64,000 bases of DNA from a virus. The notes under the pieces were generated by a model, which saw only the letters and a list, made by a program, of their open reading frames with translations, was not told where the DNA came from and did no database searches. The stretch lies in the IMG/VR virus record IMGVR_UViG_3300002835_000075, positions 1-64,000 of that record; one strand, given 5' to 3'. This document shows positions 1-8,952 of the stretch, one piece after another; positions within the stretch are counted from its first letter, which is position 1; each line of letters begins with the position of its first letter. A program made the position numbers and the translations under genes.

Positions 1-863
1 TAATATAGAATATCAATCATAATAATATAAATATACGAATATTATTTCACACCATCAAATTAAATATTGGGGGATCAATAATAATATATTAGTGCAGATT
101 GGAGTCTACACTCCAAGAGGTGTTTCTCCCCCAGCCCGAATATGTGATCATCACCTTCAATACAAAGATAGAAATTTATTTTGACATAAACAAATAAACC
201 ATTGATCTTTTTTAAAAGAATAATATATTTATAATAAGAATCTTATTTTCCCCACAGTTGGGAATTAGTTAATCAATGATCCAAGTGACATGTAAAGATT
301 AAGATGAGGTTTAAAACAAATAAGACATACGAACTTCTAACGAGGGGTTCTTTAATCTAATCTCTTTCTAATAGGTGGGGAATTTTTTTATGCTTGTATG
401 TTTCTAAACTATAAGGCAGGATGGAGTCTACTCGGTCCCCCTCGTTAATGAAGGTTACAATACTCAACTGACGTATCGGTCTATGACACAAAGGTAGTGA
501 AAAAAAATGAGATGATCAAATAACGGATCACTTAATTGTCAATTAAAGTTATTAACAAACCACTCCCTCCCTTCTTCTTTGGCATGGGCCCCTACCTTAT
601 TATATACCCCCTCCCCCCTACCGTATTCCCCCCATAAGTGACATTCTGTCAGGGGAAAGGGGGGTTCAATCCCCTCTATAAAGTATTCGTAAAAAAATTT
701 CTGGAAAAAAATTGATATTTTTCCCTATGTCTTATTAAGGGTGGAGGTTTTCTAAAACACGACCCCCCTTTTTGAAAAAAGGTCATATATACTAAAAAAA
801 ATTTTTAGAATTTTATGGGAAAAATTGACCCCTATTTATGTTATATCTATATATTTAAGTTAT
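1..863. other. Leading non-coding region
   Basis: I see no convincing gene here. The stretch holds short palindromes (TTGGAGTCTACACTCCAA at 101-118; a CCCCA/TTGGG hairpin near 250-266), a minus-strand TATCTTTG box near 165-172 that would point out of the window, and a C-rich tract at 550-640. At 744-778 there is a near copy of the sequence at 2554-2588, where it overlaps the end of a gene; the first copy may be a remnant of a duplicated gene end. Confidence 0.5.
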
Positions 864-1487
864 ATGGAAAATAGAAAATGTGTTGATTGTAAAGAGTCTA
901 AACTTAAATGTGATTTCTATGTTAAGAATATAAAGTCGGGGACATTACAGAGTTATTGTAAAATGTGTTCAAACATACGAAGAAGAAAAAGAGATAAAAT
1001 ATTTAGATCTAAAAACCTACATAAAAGAACACCAAATAAAATAGAGTGTTTAACGACTTGTAGTTGTTGTGGTGAAAGAAAAATTACAACTGAAAACTTC
1101 CGTATTCAAACAAACGGGATTAATTATGAAAAGGTTTGTAAGTCCTGTAAAAATGTTAAAAGAAAAGAAAGAATGGATAATGACCCAATCTTTAAATTCA
1201 AAATTCGTCTTAGAAAAACAATAAAGGAATCCGTAAAAAGAAGGGGTTATACAAAAAAATCAAAAACCTATGATATATTGGGAATTGATTTTATGGGTTT
1301 CAGAGCTCACATTGAGAATTTATTCTTGGAGGGGATGACTTGGGATAATCACGGGGAATGGCACTATGATCACATTATTCCATTGTCAACTGCCACCACT
1401 TATGAGGAGGTCATTAAATTAAATCATTATACTAACTTCCAACCCCTATGGGCTGAAGATAATCTAAAGAAAGGATCTAAATTTTAA
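864..1487 (+). CDS. HNH-type endonuclease with zinc fingers
   Basis: 207 residues from the ATG at 864; an in-frame ATG at 825 exists, but the start at 864 follows a TATATTTA box and begins directly with the first zinc finger (CVDCKESK). Two CxxC...CxxC treble-clef units fill the N-terminal half (about residues 5-35 and 65-100). The C-terminus has the HNH core: GEWHYDHIIPLSTA followed by NHYTNFQPLWAEDNLKKGSK, with DH as the metal and base motif. This architecture is common in free-standing phage homing endonucleases. A terminator follows directly. Target unknown. Confidence 0.85.
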   Translation: MENRKCVDCKESKLKCDFYVKNIKSGTLQSYCKMCSNIRRRKRDKIFRSKNLHKRTPNKIECLTTCSCCGERKITTENFRIQTNGINYEKVCKSCKNVKRKERMDNDPIFKFKIRLRKTIKESVKRRGYTKKSKTYDILGIDFMGFRAHIENLFLEGMTWDNHGEWHYDHIIPLSTATTYEEVIKLNHYTNFQPLWAEDNLKKGSKF

Positions 1488-1489
1488 TT

Positions 1490-1521
1490 CTCCCTCCTTT
1501 TAAAGAGGGGGGGTTTTATTT
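1490..1521 (+). terminator. Rho-independent terminator
   Basis: CCCTCCTTTTAAAGAGGGG hairpin followed by a T-rich tract, directly after the HNH gene. Confidence 0.7.
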
Positions 1522-1528
1522 TATCATA

Positions 1529-1535
1529 TATTTAT
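1529..1535 (+). promoter_or_regulatory. TATTTAT box (putative late promoter)
   Basis: TATTTAT 17 bases before the ATG at 1553. The same box stands 4-30 bases before the start codon of most plus-strand genes, for example at 2134, 3257, 4037, 4755, 5873, 7775, 8942, 9324, 13480, 15424, 17174, 18921, 50380, 50907, 51464, 54982, 57719 and 60529. It may be the phage late -10 element (compare TATAAATA in T4). Confidence 0.45.
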
Positions 1536-1552
1536 TACTAAAGAATTTTATT

Positions 1553-2044
1553 ATGAAAAAAATTGTATCTATTACTGAATCACAACTAACCAATATAATT
1601 AAACAAGTTCTCAAAGAAAATGAAACAAAAGATAGTTTAATTGATATGATCAAAGAAGATGGGTGGAAAGAATCATCCGGAATGGTTGGGGGTTCAGATA
1701 ACTTAAAAAAATTGTCTGGTATTGATACCCCAATGAAATACCTTAGTTTATTCAACGACTTAAATAGTATGACCGATGAATTAAGACCTACTTGGAAAAT
1801 GTTTTTTTATCATGAAAATAAACCAACTATGATGTTAATTTCAAATAAAGAAGAAAACAAGGTCTATATGAATATCGGGTTTATGGATCAATTTTTAAGG
1901 GCCTTTAATTTAGATCTTAATGAATCTAGAGAATATATTAAAGATTGGTTGTTAAACTCTTATGATTATGACGTAGATACTTCAAATATTATTATGAGAA
2001 GAGGTTACCCATTTAATAATTTTAGAAGTGAGAGTATGACATAA
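1553..2044 (+). CDS. Leader-bearing phage protein, function unknown
   Basis: 163 residues. The N-terminus (KKIVSITESQLTNIIKQVL, then KENE) is the leader shared by many proteins in this window and ends in the hydrophobic-x-E pattern of T4 gp21 cleavage sites (L-K-E before N). The remainder, from about residue 25, is acidic and soluble with no recognised domain. A TATTTAT box precedes it and a terminator follows. I infer an internal head protein; the enzymatic or structural role is unknown. Confidence 0.8.
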   Translation: MKKIVSITESQLTNIIKQVLKENETKDSLIDMIKEDGWKESSGMVGGSDNLKKLSGIDTPMKYLSLFNDLNSMTDELRPTWKMFFYHENKPTMMLISNKEENKVYMNIGFMDQFLRAFNLDLNESREYIKDWLLNSYDYDVDTSNIIMRRGYPFNNFRSESMT

Positions 2045-2092
2045 TAATATTTTTTTATTTAACTAATAATTTTTAATCCAAAATAAATTATA

Positions 2093-2128
2093 TCCCCCAT
2101 CTCTCAACAGTTGGGGTTTTTTATTTTC
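2093..2128 (+). terminator. Rho-independent terminator
   Basis: CCCC ... TTGGGG hairpin followed by TTTTTTATTTT between two leader-bearing genes. Confidence 0.6.
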
Positions 2129-2145
2129 CATTATATTTATCTAAT

Positions 2146-2565
2146 ATGAAAATCATTATAACTGAAGATCAATACGGACAATTAACTAACCTCGTTAAAC
2201 GAGTGATTCGTGAAAATGACTCTATGTTAGAAAAAAACAAAAAGTTTTTAAAAAACAAGTTGGGTATTGATTTTACAAATGTCATTCAACAAATAACCTC
2301 AACTTATGATATTCCAATGGAATTTGCTGGATATATTTCACCTGGATTGATTAATCGTTATTTAAACAAATATGGACCTATGTATCTTTTTGAACTTGAC
2401 GGGAAAAAATATCTTTATTTAGATGTGGGGGATCATGAGAAGTTTATTGATGAGAATGGAAATATATATATTGAAAATGAAATACCCGAACAACTTGGAA
2501 TCGCAATAATGGGTTTAAGATTCTCAGATATTATTGATCTGTATTTTAAAGAAGAGGATTTCTAA
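2146..2565 (+). CDS. Leader-bearing phage protein, function unknown
   Basis: 139 residues with leader KIIITEDQYGQLTNLVKRVI ending R-E before N-D-S, a second variant of the shared leader (TEDQY instead of TESDL). The body is an alpha/beta-looking acidic domain with no recognised family. TATTTAT box at 2134-2140. The last codons overlap a 35-bp sequence that recurs at 744-778. Inferred capsid cargo. Confidence 0.8.
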   Translation: MKIIITEDQYGQLTNLVKRVIRENDSMLEKNKKFLKNKLGIDFTNVIQQITSTYDIPMEFAGYISPGLINRYLNKYGPMYLFELDGKKYLYLDVGDHEKFIDENGNIYIENEIPEQLGIAIMGLRFSDIIDLYFKEEDF

Positions 2566-2588
2566 AACAAGACCCCCCTTTTTAAAAA
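2554..2588 (+). repeat. Dispersed repeat, copy 2 (copy 1 at 744-778)
   Basis: The core TTTCTAAAACA is followed by one variable base and then GACCCCCCTTTTT; it occurs at 749-773 and 2559-2583. In copy 2 it contains the stop codon of the preceding gene; in copy 1 no gene precedes it. Both copies lie upstream of a long A/T-rich tract and a plus-strand gene. Confidence 0.6.
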
Positions 2589-2668
2589 GAACTGAAATCT
2601 TAAAAAAAAAATTTTGAAAAAATTTCCCTTAATTTGATTAGTGGATTTATTTAAATTACATTTTTATT

Positions 2669-3253
2669 ATGAATCACAACTTGAATTTTGAAATGAAACT
2701 TAGAGATGAGTATGCTACTCATGTGATGAGTCATACCTATAGTTCTTATTCTGAGTTTAAATTAATACAGGAGGAAGAAAAACTTAGATACCTTATCCAT
2801 AGAAAATATCTTAAGTTGTTGGGTAAGTTTATTGAATCTACTTACCCTGGTTTGAAGTTTGATGTTTTTATTAGACACCGAGATCCAAAGATTAAAAATC
2901 CTCAGTGGTATGGTCAAACCTATATGGAACTTAGAATCTATGATATAATTTCTTTACCCTCTTATGCTCCACAAACATTTTCTCAAGTGTATAAAACCCC
3001 ACATTATAATGGGTATATCGGAGGTGAGGAAATATATAATGAAATTGAGAATTTTATTTCTGAACTAAATAAACATATTTTAATCACTTTTAGACCTCTT
3101 ATTTCCCCACATACACCCATTCATAATATTGATATGTTTGATCCTAAACCATTTGAATGTTGGGGGGAATATTTTGCTCGTGAATACCATAGAGCCGCAA
3201 TATCTTCTAGTTACCAAGACAATTGGATCCATCCTGATAGATTTGGTTTGTAG
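2669..3253 (+). CDS. Hypothetical phage protein
   Basis: 194 residues without the shared leader and without a signal peptide. Rich in Tyr, His and Pro, with alpha-helical N-terminal third (EEEKLRYLIHRKYLKLLGKF). No domain recognised. It sits between leader-bearing genes and is followed after 15 bases by the next gene, so it is probably co-expressed. Confidence 0.75.
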   Translation: MNHNLNFEMKLRDEYATHVMSHTYSSYSEFKLIQEEEKLRYLIHRKYLKLLGKFIESTYPGLKFDVFIRHRDPKIKNPQWYGQTYMELRIYDIISLPSYAPQTFSQVYKTPHYNGYIGGEEIYNEIENFISELNKHILITFRPLISPHTPIHNIDMFDPKPFECWGEYFAREYHRAAISSSYQDNWIHPDRFGL

Positions 3254-3268
3254 TAGTATTTATAGAGT

Positions 3269-3718
3269 ATGAAAATAATCATCTCTAAAGATCAGTATAG
3301 AAGAGTTCTTTTAAAATTCCTTGATAGTTTTATTAAAGGTTTCGATGTGGATCCTTACGAAGAAGAAAGTTCGTATAGAAATGTTAAAACTTCTGATGGA
3401 GATGACTTTGCAACTCTTTGGCATGATGAGCCAATTACTAAGGGGTGTAAAAGAGAATTATCATTAGATAACCAATTTACTAATGATTTTGAAAGTTTTA
3501 TTCCCATTAATAGAAAAAAAGTTTTTTCAGAAGTAGTTCTTGAATATTTCACATCAAAAACGGGTATCAAATGTGATTGTGTTGAGTTTAGTTATTTTAC
3601 AGGAAAATATAAAGAATTAGAAAGGTATGATGATGATTCAGATGAGGTAATCTCCTATACTGATAAAGAATTCGATCACTACCATTATAAAAAACCTAAA
3701 AGATCTAAAAAACGATAA
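3269..3718 (+). CDS. Hypothetical phage protein with partial leader
   Basis: 149 residues. Starts KIIISKDQYRRVLLKFLDSF, clearly related to the shared leader (compare KIIITEDQYGQL at 2146) but without a clear x-E cleavage position. Acidic middle and very basic C-terminus (KKPKRSKKR), which could bind DNA. TATTTAT box at 3257-3263, five bases before the ATG. Confidence 0.75.
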   Translation: MKIIISKDQYRRVLLKFLDSFIKGFDVDPYEEESSYRNVKTSDGDDFATLWHDEPITKGCKRELSLDNQFTNDFESFIPINRKKVFSEVVLEYFTSKTGIKCDCVEFSYFTGKYKELERYDDDSDEVISYTDKEFDHYHYKKPKRSKKR

Positions 3719-3754
3719 TTCTTCCTTTTAAATGGGGGCCATATACCGCGGATC

Positions 3755-3776
3755 CCGACTTCGTCGGTTTTTTTTT
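3755..3776 (+). terminator. Rho-independent terminator
   Basis: CCGACTTCGTCGG hairpin (UUCG-type loop) followed by nine T. Confidence 0.85.
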
Positions 3777-3784
3777 ACCGACCG

Positions 3785-3800
3785 AACCCTTCGGGTTTTA
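3785..3800 (+). terminator. Second tandem terminator hairpin
   Basis: AACCCTTCGGGTTTTATTTT directly after the first terminator. Confidence 0.6.
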
Positions 3801-3880
3801 TTTTGTCTTATATAATGTCTTACTTAATAGATCACTTAAAAAAAGGGTCGGTTTTTATTTGTTGATATATTTAAAATTGT

Positions 3881-4015
3881 ATGTCAAAAATAATAAACAA
3901 ACCAAAAATAAGGGAATTCTATTCTTCGGGGATCTCAGAAGATACACTTAAGTTTAAGAAATTCAAAAAAGTTATTAAACCCTCCGATAAGAAAAATGAG
4001 ACAACCACAAAATAA
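3881..4015 (+). CDS. Small basic protein, 44 residues
   Basis: Short open frame from ATG 3881 to TAA, starting MSKIINKPKIREFYSSG and ending in a Lys-rich tail (KKFKKVIKPSDKKNE). It follows a tandem terminator and a TATATTTA box, with only 42 bases to the next gene. No family recognised; composition suggests nucleic-acid binding. Confidence 0.55.
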   Translation: MSKIINKPKIREFYSSGISEDTLKFKKFKKVIKPSDKKNETTTK

Positions 4016-4057
4016 ACCTTTTTTTTCTTTTGACTATATTTATAATTAAAGTTCATT

Positions 4058-4744
4058 ATGAAAAAAATCGTTAGATTGAGTGAGTCAGATTTAACAAGAG
4101 TAGTTAGACGTGTAATAAACGAAGGGTTTTCAGATATCGATTGGACAAACATTTGGTTAAAATTAAGAAGACTTTCTGAAAGTTTTCATTATCCTAATGA
4201 TGACGGAATCATTTTTTCTTATGGGGGACTAGATTTTGAAATTTCAAAAGATGGGGATAGTTTGCATCTTATGGAATTTTATAGAAACCCAAGAGAGTGG
4301 GACTCAAAATATAGAGATGGAGAAGAAGTTTTGGAAAATTATTTTAATAAAATAAAAAAATTTGTTGACGAGTTTAATGATAAATATGATTTCCCTTTTG
4401 AACTTATGTTTGAAATGGGACCACGATTTGAAATGATATTCTATTGTAATTTTGAAAATAATCTATATGAGTCAAATATTACGTCGTCCGTTATTTCGAT
4501 TTTAAACGAAGATCGTAGTAAAACAATTACAAAACCTAGTGGATTTGATAACTATAATAAAAAATGTAAAAATAAAACCAAAGGGATTTTTGACATTGTT
4601 TTAAATAAGGTTAGATTTTCATGTATGACAAGTGAGGATAATACAAACTCATTTAATTCACGTGAATCAAATCCTTTTACGGGAAAAACCAGAGGAAATT
4701 ATAATGTTAATGGAAATAATATTACATTATCAACCACCTTATAA
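4058..4744 (+). CDS. Leader-bearing phage protein, function unknown
   Basis: 228 residues with the most typical form of the shared leader (KKIVRLSESDLTRVVRRVI followed by N-E-G-F), so the predicted gp21-type cut is after I-N-E. The body has a globular N-terminal part and a Ser/Asn-rich C-terminal part, with no recognised domain. TATTTAT box at 4037-4043. Inferred internal head protein. Confidence 0.8.
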   Translation: MKKIVRLSESDLTRVVRRVINEGFSDIDWTNIWLKLRRLSESFHYPNDDGIIFSYGGLDFEISKDGDSLHLMEFYRNPREWDSKYRDGEEVLENYFNKIKKFVDEFNDKYDFPFELMFEMGPRFEMIFYCNFENNLYESNITSSVISILNEDRSKTITKPSGFDNYNKKCKNKTKGIFDIVLNKVRFSCMTSEDNTNSFNSRESNPFTGKTRGNYNVNGNNITLSTTL

Positions 4745-4776
4745 TTTATAATAATATTTATAATTAAACAATTAGT

Positions 4777-5445
4777 ATGAAACATTTATTAAACGATTTA
4801 TCTAACGAAGAAAAAAATAGAATTAGAGAACAATACGAAGGTAGTCTGTTAGTGAATACCTCAAGATTTAAAAAACTTTTGGAATCTCACCTTGGTAATG
4901 TTAAACCATTACTAACCGAAAATCCAACAGGTGACACTGGAAATCAAGAAGTCGTTGGTGGAGGAGGTCAAGGCTCACCACAGGATGTATATTCTGTAAC
5001 CGCAAGAATCCAAAATCAGTGTAGACCCGAGGCAGTAACTGCCTATAAATCCGAAGCACAACAAGCACCTCAATTTGCAACAACAAACAAAGCAGGTCTT
5101 CCAGTTAAAATTGATGAAAAAACAATTGAGTTTACAAAAAAATTATATGATGGTATGACATATAAAGGAAATATAAAATATAGATATAATTGTGTAGATT
5201 TGGATAATTCAGCTACCGCAGTTGGGTTGAATGTTAATGCCGCCAAACCTAATGAATTTACCGCAGTTCCTGCTTGGGTTGGAAATTATAAAACTTCGGT
5301 TATAACTCAGGCAAATCCTAAGGGATTTTTAAGATCTTTTTGCGCATATGCTCTTACTGATATACCAACAATAAATAATGTGAATAAAAAGTTAGAATAT
5401 TGTTGTAAGGATGGATCTGGAGCTCAATCAAGTGTTCCTTGTTAA
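4777..5445 (+). CDS. Leader-bearing phage protein with Cys-rich C-terminus
   Basis: 222 residues. The leader is of the NEEKNRI type (KHLLNDLSNEEKNRIREQYE), with a later L-T-E site near residue 48 before a Gly-rich linker. The C-terminal domain (residues 70-222) has several cysteines, ending CCKDGSGAQSSVPC, suggesting disulfides or metal binding and perhaps an extracytoplasmic site of action. Family not recognised. Confidence 0.8.
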   Translation: MKHLLNDLSNEEKNRIREQYEGSLLVNTSRFKKLLESHLGNVKPLLTENPTGDTGNQEVVGGGGQGSPQDVYSVTARIQNQCRPEAVTAYKSEAQQAPQFATTNKAGLPVKIDEKTIEFTKKLYDGMTYKGNIKYRYNCVDLDNSATAVGLNVNAAKPNEFTAVPAWVGNYKTSVITQANPKGFLRSFCAYALTDIPTINNVNKKLEYCCKDGSGAQSSVPC

Positions 5446-5474
5446 AAAAATATTGTGAATTAAAAAATAATAAC

Positions 5475-5825
5475 ATGTATCTCAACAAAAGAAAAACACA
5501 AAACATACAAAAATCTAATCTTATCTTAGAACAGAGATATTTGAAGGAACAAGCCCCGCCGCCACCTGCACCTCCTGCCGCTCCGGCACCTGCCGCTCCA
5601 GCGGATTCACCTACCACACCATCTAGTAGTTCAACAAGAACTCCAATTAAACCTATGGTAAAAGCATCAGGACCAAAATCAATTAAAGGTAATGATGGTA
5701 AAGTTATTGAATGGGAAAAACAGACTGAAGATCAGAAAAAAAATGTTGCAACTAAATGTGGTCACAAATCCGTGGACGAATATGAAAAGTCTGAATGGAA
5801 ATGTGCGGTCCAAGAGGTTAAATAA
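5475..5825 (+). CDS. Leader-bearing Pro/Ala-rich protein
   Basis: 116 residues from ATG 5475; an upstream ATG at 5439 would overlap the previous gene. The N-terminus contains two possible gp21-type sites (N-L-I-L-E-Q and Y-L-K-E-Q) before a low-complexity PPPPAPPAAPAPAAPAD tract (about residues 30-50), as in T4 internal proteins where flexible segments follow the targeting peptide. The last 60 residues form a small charged domain ending in CAVQEVK. Function unknown. Confidence 0.7.
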   Translation: MYLNKRKTQNIQKSNLILEQRYLKEQAPPPPAPPAAPAPAAPADSPTTPSSSSTRTPIKPMVKASGPKSIKGNDGKVIEWEKQTEDQKKNVATKCGHKSVDEYEKSEWKCAVQEVK

Positions 5826-5882
5826 TTTTTTCATTATTTAAAGAATTTTACATTTATAAAACTATTTATAAAAAAAAGTTTT

Positions 5883-6791
5883 ATGAAAAAGAATTTATTT
5901 GTATTATCGGAAAATGAAAAAAATCGGATTTTAAACATGCACAAATCCGCAACTAAACAAAATTATGTTTTTGAACAAGCCGCACCGGTTGTAGATCCCA
6001 ATAAACCAAATGTAGATGCTGTTACAGGAAACCAAGGAACTCCTGTTGTAGGAGCGGTTACACCTCAATCCTCAGTGTCTAATATCCCAACACAAACAGC
6101 ACCAGCGGCAGGAGCGACTCCAGCGGCAGGAGCGACCCCAGCGGCAGGAGCAACACCCGATAAAAAAACAATAATGTTACATGATCTTGATTATGATTAT
6201 AAAAAAGAAGGTGACAAATACTTCTTTAAAATTAAGGCGGACGCTGTATCACCAAATTTACAAAAACTTTTCAAACAGGGTAAGTTCAAAGATTTTACAG
6301 AGGCTAAACCAGGAACTAAATCATTTGACGCCATCAGCAAACTTAATTGGGCTAAAGGAGATAAACTTGATGTAAAACCGGCGTCCTCAATGAAAGTATC
6401 GTCACCTAGTTTAACCGCATCTCCACAAGGAGGTGCTGCACCCGCAGCCGGATCAAACTCAACAACATTACAAGACCCTGTTGGAGAAGCAAAAAAACTT
6501 ATGCCAAATATTAGTTCATTAGATCCTGCGAAACAAAAAGAAGTTGCCACATGGTCAAAATCACCGGCAGGAGAGTATATTCTAAAACTTCCGCCAGATC
6601 AGAGAGAAAAGGCTTTAGATAATTTAGAAAAGAAAAGTGGTGATCAAACAACAAAGGCATTAAAATCAGATATTAGAACCGCACTTGGAATGGCTGCCGA
6701 CACGGCATTTCAAAGATTAGGTCAAGGAATAAAAGGAGCGGTTGCTGGATTCAAAGCAGGAGCTCAAGGACAACAACCACCAACAGCCTAA
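5883..6791 (+). CDS. Leader-bearing Ala/Pro-rich protein with PAAGAT repeats
   Basis: 302 residues. Leader KKNLFVLSENEKNRILNMH..., with F-E-Q before A-A near residue 34. Residues about 70-95 carry three tandem PAAGAT repeats (18-bp units at 6102-6155). A lysine-rich domain follows and the C-terminus is Gly/Ala-rich. TATTTAT box at 5873-5879. A non-enzymatic, flexible internal head protein is my best guess. Confidence 0.75.
   Translation: MKKNLFVLSENEKNRILNMHKSATKQNYVFEQAAPVVDPNKPNVDAVTGNQGTPVVGAVTPQSSVSNIPTQTAPAAGATPAAGATPAAGATPDKKTIMLHDLDYDYKKEGDKYFFKIKADAVSPNLQKLFKQGKFKDFTEAKPGTKSFDAISKLNWAKGDKLDVKPASSMKVSSPSLTASPQGGAAPAAGSNSTTLQDPVGEAKKLMPNISSLDPAKQKEVATWSKSPAGEYILKLPPDQREKALDNLEKKSGDQTTKALKSDIRTALGMAADTAFQRLGQGIKGAVAGFKAGAQGQQPPTA
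6102..6155 (+). repeat. Three 18-bp tandem repeats inside a gene
   Basis: Unit CCAGCGGCAGGAGCGACT, encoding PAAGAT, repeated three times with one or two differences. Confidence 0.85.
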
Positions 6792-6798
6792 TTAGGGT

Positions 6799-7281
6799 AT
6801 GAAAAGACTTATAATTACAGAAGACGAAAAAAAAAGAATCAAACTTCTTTATGAGCAATCAACTTTTGTGAAAGATATGGCAAAAACTTTTAACTCATCT
6901 GAGGAATCTTTTTTGCCGTTGGATTGGTCGACTTTGGAAAAAACCGATCCTAAAAGGGCTGAGTATGGTCAAAATTTATCTAAAGTAAAAACCGCGTTTC
7001 AAAACTTCACAAATAAGGCGTGGAATGGTAAAACTGATATTTCAAAAACTATATCATATTTACAAAACTATAATATCGATAATAAATACCAAAAACGATG
7101 GTTAGATTCCGCAGTTAAAACTTTACAACATTTACAAAACCAAATAAAAAGTAGCGATAACACCCAAAGTAAAACTAATACTACCACAACAAATACCACA
7201 ACTAATTCTACAAACGTAACAACACCATCGTTTTCGGATTGGAGATCAAAATTAAATCAACAGTTTGGCATAAATTCATAA
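6799..7281 (+). CDS. Leader-bearing phage protein, function unknown
   Basis: 160 residues. Leader KRLIITEDEKKRIKLLYEQ followed by S-T, predicted cut at Y-E-Q. Basic helical middle, then a Thr/Asn-rich linker (residues 125-145) and a short C-terminal segment (FSDWRSKLNQQFGINS). Starts 8 bases after the previous gene, so it is part of the same operon. Confidence 0.75.
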   Translation: MKRLIITEDEKKRIKLLYEQSTFVKDMAKTFNSSEESFLPLDWSTLEKTDPKRAEYGQNLSKVKTAFQNFTNKAWNGKTDISKTISYLQNYNIDNKYQKRWLDSAVKTLQHLQNQIKSSDNTQSKTNTTTTNTTTNSTNVTTPSFSDWRSKLNQQFGINS

Positions 7282-7285
7282 AATA

Positions 7286-7762
7286 ATGTTTACCATCAAA
7301 AAAAGAAACTTATTAAATCTCATAAGTGAATCTTCTAATTACGTTTCCGACATTTACACAGAAGAAAAATTAAGACGAGTTAATAAGATAATTAAAGACA
7401 TGGTTTTTACTTTCGAAGGTCAACTTTCAATAGGTCTCGATTGGAAAGCAAAATTTGATTATCAGTTTCAAATCAAAGGGGTTAGACAAATGATCTCAGT
7501 TGGTGAATTATATGATTATTTAATGGTTGATGTTACAATTATTGATGGAGATAAAATGTTTTTGGTTTCTGCTAAATTGATGGGGTCTTCAATTACTAAT
7601 GAATATCGACTCAAAAATAATTTATCAACTAGTATATCCGAAGAACTCCAATACTTTTTTGGTTCAGATTATGTTAGAGTAACATTAGATAAAGACAAAA
7701 GTTCAATAAAACTAAGTGACGAACTAAAGGAAAAAATAGATAACTTTATTTTTGAAAGATAA
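7286..7762 (+). CDS. Leader-bearing phage protein, function unknown
   Basis: 158 residues starting FTIKKRNLLNLISE before S-S-N, a shorter leader ending in I-S-E. The body looks like a single alpha/beta domain with alternating hydrophobic residues. Four bases separate it from the preceding gene. No family recognised. Confidence 0.7.
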   Translation: MFTIKKRNLLNLISESSNYVSDIYTEEKLRRVNKIIKDMVFTFEGQLSIGLDWKAKFDYQFQIKGVRQMISVGELYDYLMVDVTIIDGDKMFLVSAKLMGSSITNEYRLKNNLSTSISEELQYFFGSDYVRVTLDKDKSSIKLSDELKEKIDNFIFER

Positions 7763-7785
7763 AAAAAAATGAAGTATTTATTAAT

Positions 7786-8130
7786 ATGAAAAATAATTTA
7801 ACAGAATCAGACATCAATAGAATCGTATTTGATGTTATAAATGAATCTGAAGAAGTAAAAGAAGGTTGGTTTAGTAATTTGTTTAAAGATAAATATACAA
7901 TTTACTCGGAGGAGCTTGAAGAAATAATGCAAGATTTAATCAAAAACGTTTACTCCGATCGAGATATTATTTCCAACATCAAAGAACTATATTCCAAAAT
8001 TCAAAGTTCTGATATGGATAGAAGAGACAAGAGAGAATTACTCGAAATAATGTATGAACTTTATCAGTTGATAAATGAAACTCAAACAAAGGTAAATCGA
8101 TATATTCATAGATTACAACGATTAAGATAA
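7786..8130 (+). CDS. Leader-bearing small helical protein
   Basis: 114 residues. Leader KNNLTESDINRIVFDVI then N-E-S, predicted cut at I-N-E. The rest is predicted almost fully helical and charged (ELEEIMQDLIKNVYSD... RRDKRELLEIMYELY). TATTTAT box at 7775-7781. Confidence 0.75.
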   Translation: MKNNLTESDINRIVFDVINESEEVKEGWFSNLFKDKYTIYSEELEEIMQDLIKNVYSDRDIISNIKELYSKIQSSDMDRRDKRELLEIMYELYQLINETQTKVNRYIHRLQRLR

Positions 8131-8135
8131 ATATT

Positions 8136-8606
8136 GTGAAACCATATCAAAAATATTCTGATAGAGCACTCATACCGATTCTCAAAGACATTATTGAATC
8201 TTTAGAATCCAATAATATGTATTTGGAAGATATAGATGATGTTAATCATAACCTTGGAGAGTTGTCAGAAATTATAACAGATGAATTAACTTCTTACTTT
8301 ACAAATGTTGATTTTGAAGATGTGACATTTTTTATGGCACTTATAATAATGAATGATGATTTCGAATCGCCTCTCAAAAGGCCTGAGTTAAGAACATTTG
8401 AAATTACTCATGTTTATCAAAGGGTGGAAACGGTAAATTATACTTATAGAAATGAGATGAAAAGTTTCATACCATTAGATAATTCCATTTTAGGTGAATT
8501 ACAAAGTAGTGGTGAATATGAACCATTTGAAGGTGAATCAATTGACGAAGACACTGTTGATGGTGATTATGGTGATGATTGGATAGAACATATTGAAGAA
8601 ATCTAA
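8136..8606 (+). CDS. Hypothetical acidic protein (GTG start)
   Basis: 156 residues from a GTG at 8136, 6 bases after the previous stop; I see no in-frame ATG near the start. Acidic, ending EDTVDGDYGDDWIEHIEEI. No leader and no recognised domain. Translationally coupled to the upstream gene by position. Confidence 0.65.
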   Translation: MKPYQKYSDRALIPILKDIIESLESNNMYLEDIDDVNHNLGELSEIITDELTSYFTNVDFEDVTFFMALIIMNDDFESPLKRPELRTFEITHVYQRVETVNYTYRNEMKSFIPLDNSILGELQSSGEYEPFEGESIDEDTVDGDYGDDWIEHIEEI

Positions 8607-8614
8607 AAATTTTC

Positions 8615-8622
8615 TATATTTG
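8615..8622 (+). promoter_or_regulatory. Host-type -7 box (TATATTTG) for gene at 8627
   Basis: TTG at 8593-8595, 19 bases, TATATTTG. The box ends 5 bases before the GTG start codon, so the transcript would be leaderless or nearly so. Confidence 0.6.
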
Positions 8623-8626
8623 TATT

Positions 8627-8941
8627 GTGAAAAAAGCAAGTTCCAGTTTATTTGATTTGGTCTATGGAGACCTTATACCCGTAGAGTCAACGATATTTGG
8701 TAAAATGTGTTTTATCTTTTACACGGTGGAGGAGGACTTAAAATCTAAAATCTTATATTACCCCTCCACTAAAGAAGTTAAGACTCTTAGATCCCTTGAA
8801 ATTGAGTTCTCAGAGTTTATACCACTTCATAGAGATGAGTTTATAAAACAATTTTCAGAATGGATGAGATCAAGATACTCTGACGAAATGATTTTTAGAG
8901 GGGTTGAGTATGTGGATTTTTTAGAAGAATTACTTGTGTGA
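8627..8941 (+). CDS. Hypothetical protein (GTG start, leaderless transcript)
   Basis: 104 residues from GTG 8627 immediately behind a Bacteroidota-type promoter box. Mixed alpha/beta composition (LVYGDLIPVESTIFGKMCFIFYTVEEDL), possibly a small beta-barrel. No leader. Its own host-type promoter suggests expression earlier than the surrounding virion-type genes. Confidence 0.65.
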   Translation: MKKASSSLFDLVYGDLIPVESTIFGKMCFIFYTVEEDLKSKILYYPSTKEVKTLRSLEIEFSEFIPLHRDEFIKQFSEWMRSRYSDEMIFRGVEYVDFLEELLV

Positions 8942-8952
8942 TATTTATTTAT

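Noticed and set aside
825-863. Upstream start of the HNH gene
   Set aside because: The start at 864 fits the box upstream and the first zinc finger; the added 13 residues are hydrophobic and unlike the family.
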